From NCBI GenBank assembly GCA_933207985.1, contig OW240912.1, positions 365,151,568 to 365,215,567 of the forward strand: a DNA stretch of 64,000 nt. Direction: 5' to 3'. This DNA comes from Pelobates cultripes. Taxonomy: Eukaryota; Chordata; Amphibia; Anura; Pelobatidae. The notes below the pieces were generated by a model. The model made no database searches and was not told the DNA's origin. It saw only the letters and a list, made by a program, of their open reading frames with translations. Below, piece after piece: positions 1 through 11,139 of this stretch. Position 1 is the first letter of the stretch; the number at the start of each line of letters is the position of its first letter. The position numbers were made by a program, and so were the translations under genes.

Positions 1-239
1 AGAAGGGCACACGGCTTCCCCCATATTGGGAGAGTCGCAGATGAGTATGTCAGCTCGGGTGGCTGTGCTCCGCATGTCCACTAGCTCTAGGCAGCCTCCA
101 TAGGGTGGATCGGGATAACCCCCCACTAGGGGGGTGATGGGGCTCTTGCCGGGAAGTAGCTGCTCTTGGGCATCACCGGATTGGGAGATCGGCCGCCTCC
201 CCCGCCTGGTGAGCAAACACCTCTTGTAGATATCAACAT
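1..239 (-). mobile_element. L1-like retroposon 5' (GC-rich) fragment, cut by window edge
   Basis: This GC-rich stretch stands out from the AT-rich surroundings. It resembles, loosely and by eye, the GC-rich end of the minus-strand L1-like retroposon at 62.8-62.9 kb: both have a 'GGATAACCCCC' run followed by a G-rich block. I infer an L1-like leader fragment on the minus strand. No reading frame is convincing, and the left end lies outside the window. Confidence 0.4.
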
Positions 240-1746
240 TATTTTGTCTATTTATTTAAACCCCATTGAAAATCAGGTTTATTGTCAAAATGTACAGACA
301 TTTCAGCTGTACTCAATGAACAAATAAAACAAAAGCTATTGAAATAGCTCAACACAATGAATGCTTCAAATGGATTCCCCAAATTCAACAAAAAAATGCT
401 ACTTATAATAAATTCTCCAGTTTTAAAATTATTCATCCCTCTCAATAGAATCCCTCACAACAGCACAAATATGCAAAGCAGGTGTTGTCTCAAGTACACC
501 TGATGCAACTAATCAAGGGCATCATTATTTGCACCAGCTGAGCTGGAACACTTGACAAATCTGAACTGGCTAGGGGTTTGTTGAGTGTTACATTTGACTG
601 CATGTTAGAAATATGGCTAAGTCACATGAATCGTCCATAAAGTTAAGAGAAGAGATAATCAGCCTTTCACAAACAAGGAACAGGATACAAAAAGATAACA
701 AAGGCACTGAATGTTCATAGAGACACCACTGGAAACATAGTTTGCAAGTATAAAGTTGAAGAAACAGTGGTTACACTATCTGGACAGGGCAGAAAAAGGG
801 AGCGATCAATGGCTGCAACCAGATTTCTAAAAAGGCAGGTTGTGAAAACAACACTTGAGTGACTGCAAAAGACCTAAATCAAGTTTGGTGGCAACAGGTA
901 TTGAGGTTTCAGTGAGCACAGAAAAATGCGTACTAAGCGCAGAAGGTTTCCATGCCAGAACTCCAAGACATACACCATTACTGACCTAAAAGTAATAAAA
1001 AAAAGTCAGCTCCGGTATGCTCAAAATCATATAAATAAGCCAAAGAAGGTTTGGGATTCTGTTCTGTGAGATGAAATAAAACAGGAGCTTTTCAGACCAA
1101 TGGATCAGCGTTGTGTATGGAGGAAGAAAAATGAAAAGAACATTCTACATGCAGCGTGTTGATGGTCTGGAGTTGCTTTGCATCCTCTGACACTGTAAGC
1201 CTGCAGCATGTGGAAAGCAAGATATTTCATGCCGGCTGTGAAGAAGCTGGAGCTTGGGCGTTATTGGACCTTCCAGCAAGACAATGATCCAAGCATACCT
1301 CAAATTCCACTAAGGATTGGTTGCAGAACAAGTCCTGGAAAATTCTACAGTAGCCATCACAGTCATCTGACTTGATCCCCATAGAAAATCTCTGTTGAGA
1401 TTTGAAGAAGGCACTTGCAGCACGCAAATGCAAGAATATTACTGAACTGGAGGACATTGCTCATGAACAACAGGCTAAGATTCCTCAGCAACATTGCCAG
1501 AAGCTAGAGTCCGGCTATGCAGCAGGTCATAATAGCAAAAGGTTGCTCTACTACTAAGTACTAAAGATGCTTGCCATGAAAGGGTTGAAAAATGTTGAGA
1601 CTGGAGTCATTATAAGTCATTATAAGAAGCATAAGCTATTACAATTGCTTTTGTTTGATTTGTTCATTGTAAACAGATGAAAGTCTGTAAAATGTGACTA
1701 TAAACCTGATTTTCAATTGGTGTTAAATAATTCTGATTACAACTAT
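240..1746 (+). mobile_element. Tc1/mariner (IS630) DNA transposon, decayed
   Basis: Long terminal inverted repeats are visible. The left end at about 252-350 contains 'CATTGAAAATCAGGTTTA', and the right end at about 1635-1735 matches it in reverse complement for roughly 90 bp, including 'CAATGAACAAAT'. The outer right tip reads TATAGTTGTAATCAG in reverse complement, close to the TA-CAGTTGTAATC tip of the fragment at 19861, so both probably belong to one Tc1-like family. The left tip is degraded, so the start is approximate. The element carries a dead transposase and cannot move itself. Confidence 0.85.
613..1560 (+). pseudogene. Tc1-like transposase (DD34E), multiply disrupted
   Basis: Conceptual translation starts at ATG 613 (MAKSHESSIKLREEII), the usual N-terminal helix-turn-helix start of frog and fish Tc1 transposases. 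Further on the frames drift. A 'QQDND' segment near 1280 corresponds to the second catalytic Asp, and 'IPIENL' near 1377 to the catalytic Glu block. The C-terminal stretch around 1385-1550 (DLKKALAARKCKNITELEDIA...) is typical of the family tail. Several stops and frameshifts break the gene, for example a TGA inside the expected ENLCWDLK region. Intact relatives are about 340 residues long; this length fits an uninterrupted but mutated copy. Cut-and-paste transposition at TA sites is the known role of the family. Confidence 0.8.
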
Positions 1747-2443
1747 ATGTACTCACTGTGTAATTGTAAACCCCACAGAGTATGTTGGTACTCTATTAAT
1801 GCCTTTTTCTTGGACTGAAAACTGTGAAAAATTGACTTGATGGAAACCAAGAAATTACAGGCAAATAAGTCTTTCATTAGAGCAAATGTAGTCAAACACA
1901 CAGTGATTTTACATTAAAAAAAAATACAAAAATACAAAAAGTAAACTTCAATTTACATCAGCAGTCAGGTTTTTTTAGTTAGAAACACAAAATCAACATT
2001 TGTCATAGATTCTTTGTCAGAATTTGCGTACAACAATTATATGGAGAATTATGGTTTTGTGAAAATTAAAATATCATTATCAGTGAATAAGCAAATTCTT
2101 GTGGCTATTTTTTGTCCTGCTATATGGGAGTCTGGGTATTGTCTACTCGATTCTAAAAAAGAAGTCTCTGACTAAATCAAATAACATCCCATTCTAAAGA
2201 CATAATTAGTACAATTTTGGACCACCTTCCTTGATGTCTACTTCAGTTGAAATGGTGCTGTGTGGTCCATACACAGTTTGGCCGGAGTCCGATGTTTAGC
2301 TGTGTCTCAACTGAAACTAAATGGAGACTATATGAAATGTCAAAGCACTTCCTGAGGGATAGAAGGGAATAAAACACAATGATCAAATATTCTGTTGCTA
2401 ATTCAGCAATATATATCCATAGCAAAGGGTCACAGTTATTTGT
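1747..2443. other. AT-rich interval, no recognised feature
   Basis: No coding signal, tandem repeat or terminal repeat is recognised. A weak imperfect hairpin around TTCAGTTGA at about 2241-2318 is the only structure seen. Confidence 0.5.
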
Positions 2444-2770
2444 TCTAAAGAAACACTATAGCATTAGGAATACAAAAGTGTGTTAAATGTTTGTTGTGAT
2501 TATTTACCTTTGATGAGCTCAGCCAAGGAAGGCTAGTGCACATGAGTGGCAAAACACAGCGCCATGCCAATTAAATTTACTCTGATGTATGGTTGAAACT
2601 GCCTCTAGTGGCTGTCTGAGTGACAGCTACGAGATGCATTTAAACCATACAATGTAAACACTGCCATTCTGCAGAATGGCAATGTTTTACACTGCAAGGA
2701 GAAGACTACAGGAGCATGGCACCAAGACCACTTCATCTCAATGAAGGTGTCTGTAGTGTCACCGTAAAGG
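2444..2770. mobile_element. Small non-autonomous DNA transposon (MITE)
   Basis: The left end reads AAAGAAACACTATAGCATTA at about 2448. The right end (GTCTGTAGTGTCACCGTAAAG, about 2750-2768) is its approximate inverse, with shared ACACTA(T/C)AG. The interior carries a 'CCTCTAGTGGCTGTCT' module that recurs in the MITE at 38.7 kb, plus a short palindrome around CTGCCATTCTGCAGAATGGCA. No protein is encoded. The superfamily is not certain; the related 38-kb element suggests a TTAA-targeting (piggyBac-like) family. Confidence 0.6.
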
Positions 2771-3917
2771 TATCCTAAGTGGAAGACAAATTCTATTTAA
2801 TCATGCACTTGATTTGTGTATAAAATCAACATTTAGTGGCGGTCCCCTAGACATTAATCTTTTTTTCTGATCATTCACCTCTTTTTTTTTTGGTGCAACA
2901 AATAGACATGCTTGGCCCTAGTTGTTTGCTTGGCTACACATCTATATGGTGCTTTTGAGATACGAAATTTGGCTGAACTGCTGATTGTCCCAAGCTCAAT
3001 TTGGCCAAATCCTAACGCACAAGTATAGTAACCCTATTAATCGGATGTTACCTAATCAATCCGTGGTCACACAGACCTTTACCTGATTTATCCGTGGCCA
3101 CACAGATATTTGGTACTCAAAAAGGTAAAATTGCAATCATTTAAATGGTTTGCTTAAAAATTTACACATTTATATTATTATCAAGATGGTAATCTTTAAT
3201 ATACAGTCTCAGAAGCACCATTAAAACAATGCAGGTAAGTGAACACTAGAGGAAGTTCATGAATCCTGATGTAAGGATCAAGTGCTCAACGTCTAAAAGG
3301 TGGTGCTTCTATACAAAAAGAAACTTGATGGCTCAAGCATAAGTATTGGAAAAAAGTACTAACTTCTGAGAAAACATTGTAAAATGGTATACACAGTGGG
3401 AAACATACTGTATCTTCAGCAATAAAAAGTGATATATAAGAATATAAAAATGTCACAATTTTATTATCCGTATCTAAGTGGACTTATAAATAATTCATTA
3501 ATAACCATTGTCCAGTTACTTCACATATAAACTCTTTATATAAGCAGTTCGCGTTTATATCATCCTGCCTCCTAGCTCCAAATTCCCTTGCTTATCAAAC
3601 TCCAACACAACAACACAACATGGAAATACACCCCTGAAATCAATAAAAACGCACGCCTGTATTTATAATGTTCTCATGTGTCAGACTCTCTTCCAATCCT
3701 AGGAGACATCATTTCTACATGAGGGTGGGGAAATACATCCTGGGAATCCACCGGTAATGATATGATCAGTGGCAGAACTGATGTAGAGAGGAACTTGGTG
3801 CAAGAAATTGTTTTTGGGCCACCCCTATAGCGCAAGGGTAAAAAAAAAAATGATAGATCCCTATGATGCTATGCTAGCATTGCTCATCTTTGCAGGGCTG
3901 TATTTGTGTGTTTGAAT
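2771..3917. other. No recognised gene; short poly-T and AT-rich sequence
   Basis: A (T)10 tract lies at about 2883-2892 next to 'GGTGCAAC'. The same combination occurs at about 19625-19645, hinting at an old shared repeat, but the following bases are too diverged to call. The rest has no recognised feature. Confidence 0.4.
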
Positions 3918-4256
3918 TTAAGCATGTTTTTGTATTGAGTGTGTGCATTTAGGGGTGTATTTTTTCATACTGTTGCCATTGGAATGCAGTGGTGTACTTG
4001 TGTGCAATGTTTGAGTTTGGATGCTGGAGTGTGTTTGGTTGCAGTGTTGAATTTTACATGTGGATGTACATTTGTGTGTAGTATTGGTGTTCGAGTGAAG
4101 GGGTGTGTTTGTATATAATTTTGGAGTTTGAATGCAGGAGTGTGTTCGCATGTTGTGTTGGTGTTTGGTTGATGGGGCATATGCACTACACTGCCAAATA
4201 CATTCAATGCATACACAATGCATACATTGCCACATACATACATACTTACACAGATA
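3918..4256. repeat. Degenerate GT-rich tandem repeat
   Basis: The plus strand is rich in TGTGT and TTTG with a drifting unit: GAGTTTGGATGCTGGAGTGT near 4013 recurs as GAGTTTGAATGCAGGAGTGT near 4125, about 112 bp apart, with half-unit echoes near 56 bp. It merges rightward into (CATA)n-like sequence that flanks the next Tc1 element. Open frames across it are by-products of the repeat and are not genes. Confidence 0.7.
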
Positions 4257-4350
4257 TACAGTGAGGGAAAAAAGTATTTGATCCTCTGCTGATTTTGAAC
4301 GTTTGCTCATTGACAAAGAAATGAATCAATCAGCAAGATTTCTGGCTCCC

Positions 4351-4428
4351 AGGTGTCTTTTATACAGGTAACAGACTGAGATTAGGAGCACTCCTAATCT
4401 CAGTTTGTTACCTGTATAAAAGACACGT
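4351..4428. repeat. Perfect-to-near-perfect 39-bp inverted repeat inside Tc1 element
   Basis: The arms 4351-4389 and 4390-4428 are inverse copies with only a few mismatches, and almost no loop separates them. They lie between the left TIR and the transposase start and match the internal palindromic leader I remember for this TIR family. They could form a strong cruciform or hairpin transcript. Confidence 0.85.
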
Positions 4429-4471
4429 GTCCACAGAAGCAATCAATAAATCAGATTCCAAACTCTCCACT

Positions 4472-5113
4472 ATGGCCAAGACCAAAGAGCTGTCCAAGGT
4501 TGTCAGGGACAAGATTGTAGACCTACATAAGGCTGGAATGGGCTACAAAGTCTAAAGTTTGACAATTTACATCTGAATGACTGAATGACTTAGAGTAGAA
4601 CTGGGTAAAAGTGTTGTGCCAGATGAGATCAAAATTAAGCTCTTTGGCATCAACTCGCTGTCAAACATGGAGGTGGAAACATTATGCTTTGGGGGTGTTT
4701 TTCTGCTAAAGGGACAGGACAACTGCACCACATCAAAGGGATGATGGACGGGGCCATCTTGGGTGAGAACCTCCTTCCCTCAGCCTGGGCATTGAAAATG
4801 GATCGTGGATGGGTATTCCAGCATGACAATAACATAAAACACACAGCCAAGGCAACAAAGGAGTGGCTCAAGAAGAAGCACATTAAGGTCCTGGAGGTGC
4901 CTAGCCAGTCTCCAGACCTTAATCCCATAGAAAATCTGTGGAGGGAGCTGAAGGTTCGAGCAGCTTTGAAACCTTAATGATTGGAGAGGATCTGCAAAGA
5001 GGAGTGGGACAAAATCCCTTCTGAGATGTGTGCAAACCTGTTGGGCAACCACCAGAAACATCTGACCTCTGTGATTGCCAACAAGGGTTTTGCCACCAAG
5101 TACTTAGTCAAAG
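4472..5113 (+). pseudogene. Tc1-like transposase, central deletion plus in-frame stops
   Basis: The N-terminus begins at ATG 4472 ([20 protein letters not shown]), the DNA-binding helix-turn-helix start. After about 27 residues (ending near 4553) the sequence jumps to the catalytic C-terminal half, so most of the DNA-binding region and the first catalytic Asp are lost. The second half shows QHDNN (catalytic Asp) near 4820 and [11 protein letters not shown] (catalytic Glu) near 4912-4941, with the 34-residue spacing of DD34E enzymes. Two adjacent in-frame stops at 4975-4980 interrupt the tail, which then continues in the same frame as [19 protein letters not shown] up to [13 protein letters not shown]. 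This is a dead gene. Confidence 0.9.
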
Positions 5114-5319
5114 GGGTCAAATACTTATTTCACTCATTGATTTGCAAATCAATTTATAACTTTTTTGACATGCGTTTTTGTGTATTTTCTTTCTTTGTTA
5201 TTCTGTCTCTCACTGTTAAAATATACCTACCATTAAAATGTTATAGACTGATCATCTTTTGGTCAGTGGGCAAATGTTCAAAATCAGCAGGGAATTCAAT
5301 ACTTTTTTCCCTCACTGTA

Positions 5320-5484
5320 CATACATATTAACATACATACACACACATTGATATACACACTAACAGATACACACTCATAGATACACAGATGCACCCCTTG
5401 ACACAGAAATATACATGCTGGCACACACTCAGATACAAACACTGACACATACACACTGACACACAGATACACACTTACACACAA

Positions 5485-5516
<32 letters not shown>

Positions 5517-5870
5517 ACAGAAACACACAGAAACACACACAGACACACTCACTGAAACAGACACACATATAAACACATGGACACAGATACACTCACTGAC
5601 ATACAGATACACTTACTGACACAGACAAACAGAAACACACACTGACACATAGATACACACTGACACACAGATACCCACACTCATAGACACACAGATACAC
5701 ACACTGACACAGACACACTCACTGACATACAGACACACTTACTGACACAGATACATATACACACACTGACACACATATACCCACACTCATAGACACACAG
5801 ATACACACACTGACACAGATACACTCATTGACACATAGATACACATACTAACACAGACATACATATAATA
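5320..5870. repeat. CA-rich tandem array (ACAC/GACACA/GATACA variants)
   Basis: The stretch is dominated by ACACAC, CTGACACA and AGATACAC variants with a loose period of about 18-26 bp, including an uninterrupted (AC) run near 5484-5512. No gene is present. It continues the microsatellite on the left side of the Tc1 element, so that element appears to have inserted into it. Confidence 0.85.
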
Positions 5871-5985
5871 AACCCAAAAGTTGTTGAGCAAACCAATATA
5901 TTAAAAAACCTTTGAAATACTTATTCATAGCAATTATCTTGAATGTCCTTGAATCTTTAAATGGACGGTCGCAGGCAGACTGAGA

Positions 5986-7551
5986 TCCTGCCGAAAATCT
6001 GTGAAAAAGAACTCTAAAGGGGGTAAAATACCCCAAAACAAAAGATATCCACAGGAGCAACCTAACCCTACACCGCGGGAACGACCTCGGAGCGCATTAT
6101 ATCCCTACCACCCGAGCACAAGAGCAGCTGCGGCCTCCAATCTTTTGCGTCCTGGTGCCGACCCAGCGGGAGATGCGGCCGGTCTCAACGTCGGGGGCGA
6201 CCCGGTCACTCAGCATAGAGGTCAGTCTTTGCCCTGTACTCCCCCCCTCTGGGCAGGCGGGGGATATCCCAGCCCCCAACAGACGACTACTCACCTCGGC
6301 AAAGCATCCAGACAACAACAGGGACGACGCCACAAACGCGGCCTTCTCTAAAATGGCCGTCCCTGCACAACCGAACCCGCACCACAGCAATTGGGAAGCG
6401 GGATTCATGCAGAGATTTGAAAACATGTGTATTGGAGAGGCTGGGAGGAACGGAGAAAACCGCCTGAGAAGCCGGCACCCATTGAGCCACCTCTAGACAG
6501 AGCTCTAGGTCATCGGCGCCCCCCTCCTGACATGGGAACCTGGAAGATTCAAGCACAAACCCACACTCTGAAAAACAAACGCAAAACAGCGAGGAGGCGC
6601 TCAGGGCCCCAACAGGCATAACCATCCACCAAACATTCCAGCCGCAAGTACCTAACCCACCCAGGCAGAGAACGGGCAAGGCCTCACATCATAGACGCCC
6701 CACACAGAAGCAGAAACACGGAACTCCCAGGAGACAGACAATCACCCAGAATCGCAACCGCTCCCCAGGGAAGAAAGACTTACACCCATTCCAGAAACTA
6801 CTGACCCGGGGAACAGCAATGTTAACCTCCAGGAAGGCCAAAGACGAGCGAGAAGCTCCAAGGGACGATATGACTCTGCCAAGCCGGTGAATTGGTTGAC
6901 AGTGCCACATGCCCTCGAGCAAGGTACCATGTCCCCCGAAGGACTTGCTGTTATACTCTAGCCTACTGGTACCAAGACAGATAATACTGTTAATAAGAGA
7001 TGTTATGGTTAAATTCATGTTGGGTCGACTCTAGGCAACCAGCATTTATGTTTATTCATTTAATTGTTTCTAACGCAGCCTACACTAGCGACGATTGATA
7101 ACTATGATATAATACCATGTTTCTATTAGTATGCCTCACTCACACCAGTTATGCATACCTATCAAGCTGCCCAGGACCTACATAGCCTGGTATCACTTAC
7201 TAAGCATAAAAAATATCCTGGCTCCAGGGGCATCTAGAGACAATAGTATTTTTGAACCTAATAGCTAGGCATAGCTTGTTTACAGTTACCTATATCAGTT
7301 TCACATTTTTTCATGGAGGCCACACACCTGAATAGACTTCTGTTAAGACACAAGTCAGCTATTAGGTGCTAGGTCATAAACGCTTGACAGGCTCAGGAGA
7401 GATGCCCAGATGCCTCAACTAAGCACTATTGCTACAAAGCTTAACTGCACTAGCCTGATTTCTTATCTAGCATTGTATACCTGCAATACACACGTCAACA
7501 CAAAACTGCTTGTACCATTTATATGCACTGCAAAAAAAAAAAAAAAAAAAA
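5986..7551 (+). mobile_element. ORF-poor L1-like retroposon with poly-A tract
   Basis: GC-rich sequence begins near 5986 and runs to about 6900. It is followed by about 600 bp of AT-rich non-coding sequence and a 20-base A-run at 7532-7551. This two-part layout plus poly-A mirrors the minus-strand retroposon at 61358-63110. Open frames in the GC-rich half (for example 6001-6351 and 6155-6496) are proline- and arginine-rich; I recognise no L1 ORF1 or reverse transcriptase domain in them. I found no convincing TSD, so the 5' boundary is approximate. It could be a non-autonomous L1 derivative or a different polyadenylated retroposon. Confidence 0.5.
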
Positions 7552-8669
7552 GGACTTATGAACATATATGCCGCATTTAGAATGCCTTCAATTGTTACAA
7601 GTCCTGAGTATCTTCAAATTAACTGGAGCAGTATCCTGCTTTTTAAACCACCAGACAGGAACCAACAGAGCCCACTTATCAACAGCATAACTTTCTAACA
7701 TTGGAAGGCAATTTCATGTGAAGACATATCTAGAAGACACATCTATCCTGTACATACTGAAGACCCTGATATTTGTTATAAGGCCACTTGGTACTTTTCT
7801 ATGTGTATTTGTGCATCTTGGATGGACTTTGTTTGAATTATTTAATTTTTCCCCTATTCTTCTGTCATTGACTTGTATCTATCTTATATCAGCTCCTGTG
7901 TTTTGTTTTGTTTTGTTTTATCAGTTTTACTGATTGCTACTATTTTTAGTTTAATTAAAAGTTCATATGATTTTAAACACCCAAACTAGTTCATATAATC
8001 TTAAAGAGCCCAACTGAGTCATCAGTACAAAGGGTAAAAAGCCTGTAAGAAAAACATAAAATCTCTCTACTAATTGATATAATACAATGTATTATTACAA
8101 CTTAAGCACGGACTATGTTTTATGATGACAATTACTTCTAGGCCCTTCGAGGTCCGATAGCTCTCTACTTGTAAGAGAGAGAATAATCAGTACGTCAAAA
8201 AATACCTTAACTTCTCATTCAAAGTTCAAACCATCTGGAAATTTGGTACCCAATATGAAGATCCAAAAAAACTTGCCTCTGGAGAGCATTTTGGACTTTT
8301 GACCCAGTATAACTGTATGTTTAATATTCCCAAGAGTCTCTAACTGCTAAAAAATCTCACATGGGAATTCTGATTAAAAAATGACAGCCTACAGGTCTAC
8401 AGGGGTTGTATTTTCTGCATTCTTAATTTGTTACTTTTGCCACACGCAGTGCTTCTCACAAACTTTACAGATGATTAGATAAATTAAACGACTTGTTATT
8501 TTAGGTAACATGATTCTCGATTTTATATACTAACCCACTAGACTTGCGAATTTGAACAAAAAAAATAAAAACTGGATAAAAATTCTTCCAATATTATGGA
8601 ATTTCTATTCAGACGAATGGAATACTATGATCGCTGTCAAATGTCTTCGGTTTAAAAAGTAGATAAGTC
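7552..8669. other. AT-rich interval, no recognised feature
   Basis: I see short A/T runs and short chance ORFs (7510-7698, 7718-7933) with no recognisable domain or codon signal. A copy of AATTTGGTACCC occurs near 8238, resembling the tip of the MITE that follows. Confidence 0.5.
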
Positions 8670-9008
8670 TCTAATTTGGTACCCTGATGTGGAATTGAAA
8701 TATTTAAGGATATTAATCAGAAAGCTCCCTATTTTGGTATCCTTATATATGGCACTCCTACATAGGGTTATAAAAATAGGGAGCTATGTACTAAGCTTCC
8801 GATAGAGCAAAATTAATAAAAGGGCTTTTCTTAATTTTGATCATTTAGCAGTGTCTAGTAGATAACTCCCTAAATAAAATTGGTGCCCTTATCACGGATT
8901 GCCATATTTTAGGTTGCCAATTTAGGGAGTTTTTTTTAGTGGATATAGGTTTCTAATTTTGTTTAATTAAAATGACAATCCCACATAAGGGTACCAAATT
9001 ACTGAATG
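8670..9008. mobile_element. MITE-like element with ~25-bp inverted ends and two internal hairpins
   Basis: The left end TAATTTGGTACCCTGATGTG (about 8674) is matched by the inverse of CCACATAAGGGTACCAAATT at about 8980-9000. Inside are two imperfect hairpins built on AGCTCCCTAT (near 8723 and 8783) and AACTCCCTAAAT (near 8863 and 8928). The same 'GATAACTCCCTAA' motif recurs at 42917. No protein is encoded. Confidence 0.55.
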
Positions 9009-10339
9009 AGAGTTAATTGTATTGTGCTTGGTTAGTCATATAATTGATTATCTCCTATTAAATACTGGGTACATGCTTGATCGCTACTCCATTACTGTTC
9101 ATACCAACAGACCCCATTAGAGCGACATATGTTCAATTTCTTTGTTATTTATATGTTGCAAATAAACATGAAACACTTGTACATATTCAGCTACTCTCCT
9201 GCATATACACCTTACAGAATTCTCCAGTACAACATTTTTGTATCATACAGTTTTGGACATCTAGGCTTAGATTTTTTATTTTTGGATATGCTTTTCAAAT
9301 TATTATTATAAATGTATATACATTTATAAAAATATTACAAATTACAATATTTTTAAAAAAATATTAAGTCATTAAAAAAGTTTATACAAAAATATTAAAT
9401 TGAGGCCCTAAGCTTTGAGCCTCCTTACTCCAATCTGGTAGAGCTGAGAATAAAGAGTTCCTAAATGTAACTCCTTTTGGATTTTACCAGCACTCCCATA
9501 GTTTGGCTATATTCAGTTTATAGCAAGAGTGATTTCTATATATGTGAATAATAGTCTGTAGATTCCAGGGAAATAAGCAGGTTCAATAAACTTAAGATGA
9601 GTTTGTCCACAGACAGCTTCCGTTTAGTTTTCTTTATCTTTTACATGTATTTCATGAATTTCGTAATTATCAATATTTGCCCAAATTGGCCAAAACATAC
9701 AGGGAACAAAGGATACCACCGCTGGTCATATAAGAAGTGGTAAATGAAACTGTGAAAACACCTGCATTTATGACCCTTATTATAGAATTATTGCAAGGTA
9801 CCTTAGCAACTTTGATAAATTATGGTGGAAAGGCAAATTTGGCTAGGAAAGTCCAGCTGAGATTGTCAGTACTTTTTTTTCCTTTTTTTTTTTAGCAGAT
9901 GCTAATGTAAATGTATGTAACACTATTATTTTTTCTGAATAATTGTTTGGTGTGCACATACATTTACATCAATGTAAAATATTTTAAGGTTTTATTCTTT
10001 TATCTAGTAACTTATAACACTGCATTTACATCTTATTTTGCTTTCTGTAGCTGAAAAACACTGTTCTGAATTTGCCAAAATCCATCCCCTCAAACAATCT
10101 TGACTTTTATACATTTTTGTAAACCAAAATAGTTTATTTGTCATTAAATTGTACATTTTCAATATGAATACATTGGCCCTAACATGCATCAATAGCTAAA
10201 TAAACCATTAAATCTAATAGTGCTTTCTAACAAAACACTGTCCGTACAAACAACCCTCCTTCTAATTATGAGATTAACAAATTAATATTGGAATTTCGGT
10301 AGATTGTCACAAAAGGTAATGAATGGTTCATAGTTCACT
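9009..10339. other. AT-rich interval, no recognised feature
   Basis: No coding or repeat signal is recognised beyond homopolymer tracts, for example the T-rich run near 9871-9894. Confidence 0.5.
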
Positions 10340-10392
10340 AGTTCTTCAGCACGGCTGTGATGATGTTCAGTAAAGCGAAACGTAATACATAA
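10340..10392 (+). other. Hammerhead-like remnant typical of a Penelope-like element terminus
   Basis: The segment CTGTGATGATG (near 10355) is followed 11 bases later by GCGAAACGTA. This resembles the CUGAUGA ... GAAAC core of hammerhead motifs carried in the terminal repeats of Penelope-like elements. The first core box has a two-base insertion, so it is unlikely to be active. The call rests on pattern only, and no PLE coding sequence lies beside it. Confidence 0.3.
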
Positions 10393-11116
10393 AGGACAGT
10401 AGGAAATGTTCTTCACAATAACATCAATCACCTAAATGTTTTATGTAGAATGACAAATGGGAACATTCTGAATAAAATGTCTCATCCTTTGTTCTTGTTT
10501 GATGTTACCATCCAGAAACTCACTCTATGTTACTTATTTTGTTATATTTACCTAGATAGACATTCATTTTATATAACAATATACATCTTTGTTCATCTAT
10601 GTAATTATCCGTAAATTATTTTTTATTTATTTTTTTGCTATTCAAGCAGTGCAGAAAAGACTGGTGAGTTATATTCTAGATATATTTACTAGGAGTTGAT
10701 TACCCAGTAAAGGACATTACAGCTGCGAAATAAACAACAGTCAATCACGAAAAAATACACCCTTTAAAATTGTGCATTGTGTTGAGGTCCAGCTCCCAAT
10801 TGTATGCTCCCACTATAAAATACAAGATACACCTAAAAAAAACCAGAGGCAAAGAGAAATTCATAGGGCAACACCATACAATAAAGAATGGCCCCCTAAT
10901 AATAGTGATGCACTCACAAGATATACAAATTTTTCAAGCCCATCAATGTCTCTGTAAGTATTCAGCTGTGGAGATTCTCAATATCCAGGACTGTTGCTGG
11001 GGGTCAGATAGCCATGAGACTCCCACTATGCATGCTCTGTCTAGAAAATGAAAACTAAACTCTTTAAAGTTTATTCACAAAACTGAAAATGAAAACTTAT
11101 AAGATAAAATTTTGGT
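10393..11116. other. No recognised gene; possible PLE-flanking sequence
   Basis: The interval is AT-rich. The open frame at 10770-11051 has no recognisable domain. Position next to the hammerhead-like remnant suggests, weakly, old PLE sequence. Confidence 0.35.
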
Positions 11117-11136
11117 TAAAATAAATGTAAATTTTA
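11117..11136. repeat. Left target-site duplication of the L1 insertion
   Basis: The 20 bases TAAAATAAATGTAAATTTTA recur exactly at 15383-15402. They bracket an L1 with an A-rich 3' end, as expected for target-primed reverse transcription. Confidence 0.9.
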
Positions 11137-11139
11137 AAA

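Larger units (their letters stand above)
4259..5317 (+). mobile_element. Tc1/mariner element with near-perfect TIRs, internally deleted
   Basis: The termini are CAGTGAGGGAAAAAAGTATT at 4259 and its inverse ending CACTG at 5317, flanked by TA dinucleotides at 4257-4258 and 5318-5319, the target duplication expected for this superfamily. The inverted repeats run inward at least 45 bp (through CTGCTGATTTTGAAC). This TIR type is known from fish and frog Tc1-like elements. At about 1.06 kb the copy is shorter than the usual ~1.6 kb because a central part of the transposase is missing. It sits inside a (CATA/CA)n microsatellite tract, whose TA-rich sequence offers many target sites. Confidence 0.95.

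Noticed and set aside
2870..3010. Shared repeat with 19620-19780
   Set aside because: Only the poly-T plus GGTGCAAC start is clearly shared; the following similarity is too weak to define a family by eye.
3918..4316. 132-codon minus-strand frame rich in Cys, His and Thr
   Set aside because: Covers the degenerate GT-rich tandem repeat; the composition explains the open frame.
6001..6496. Host protein-coding exons in the GC-rich block
   Set aside because: Overlapping Pro/Arg-rich frames without splice-site pattern or domain; the block is part of a polyadenylated retroposon.
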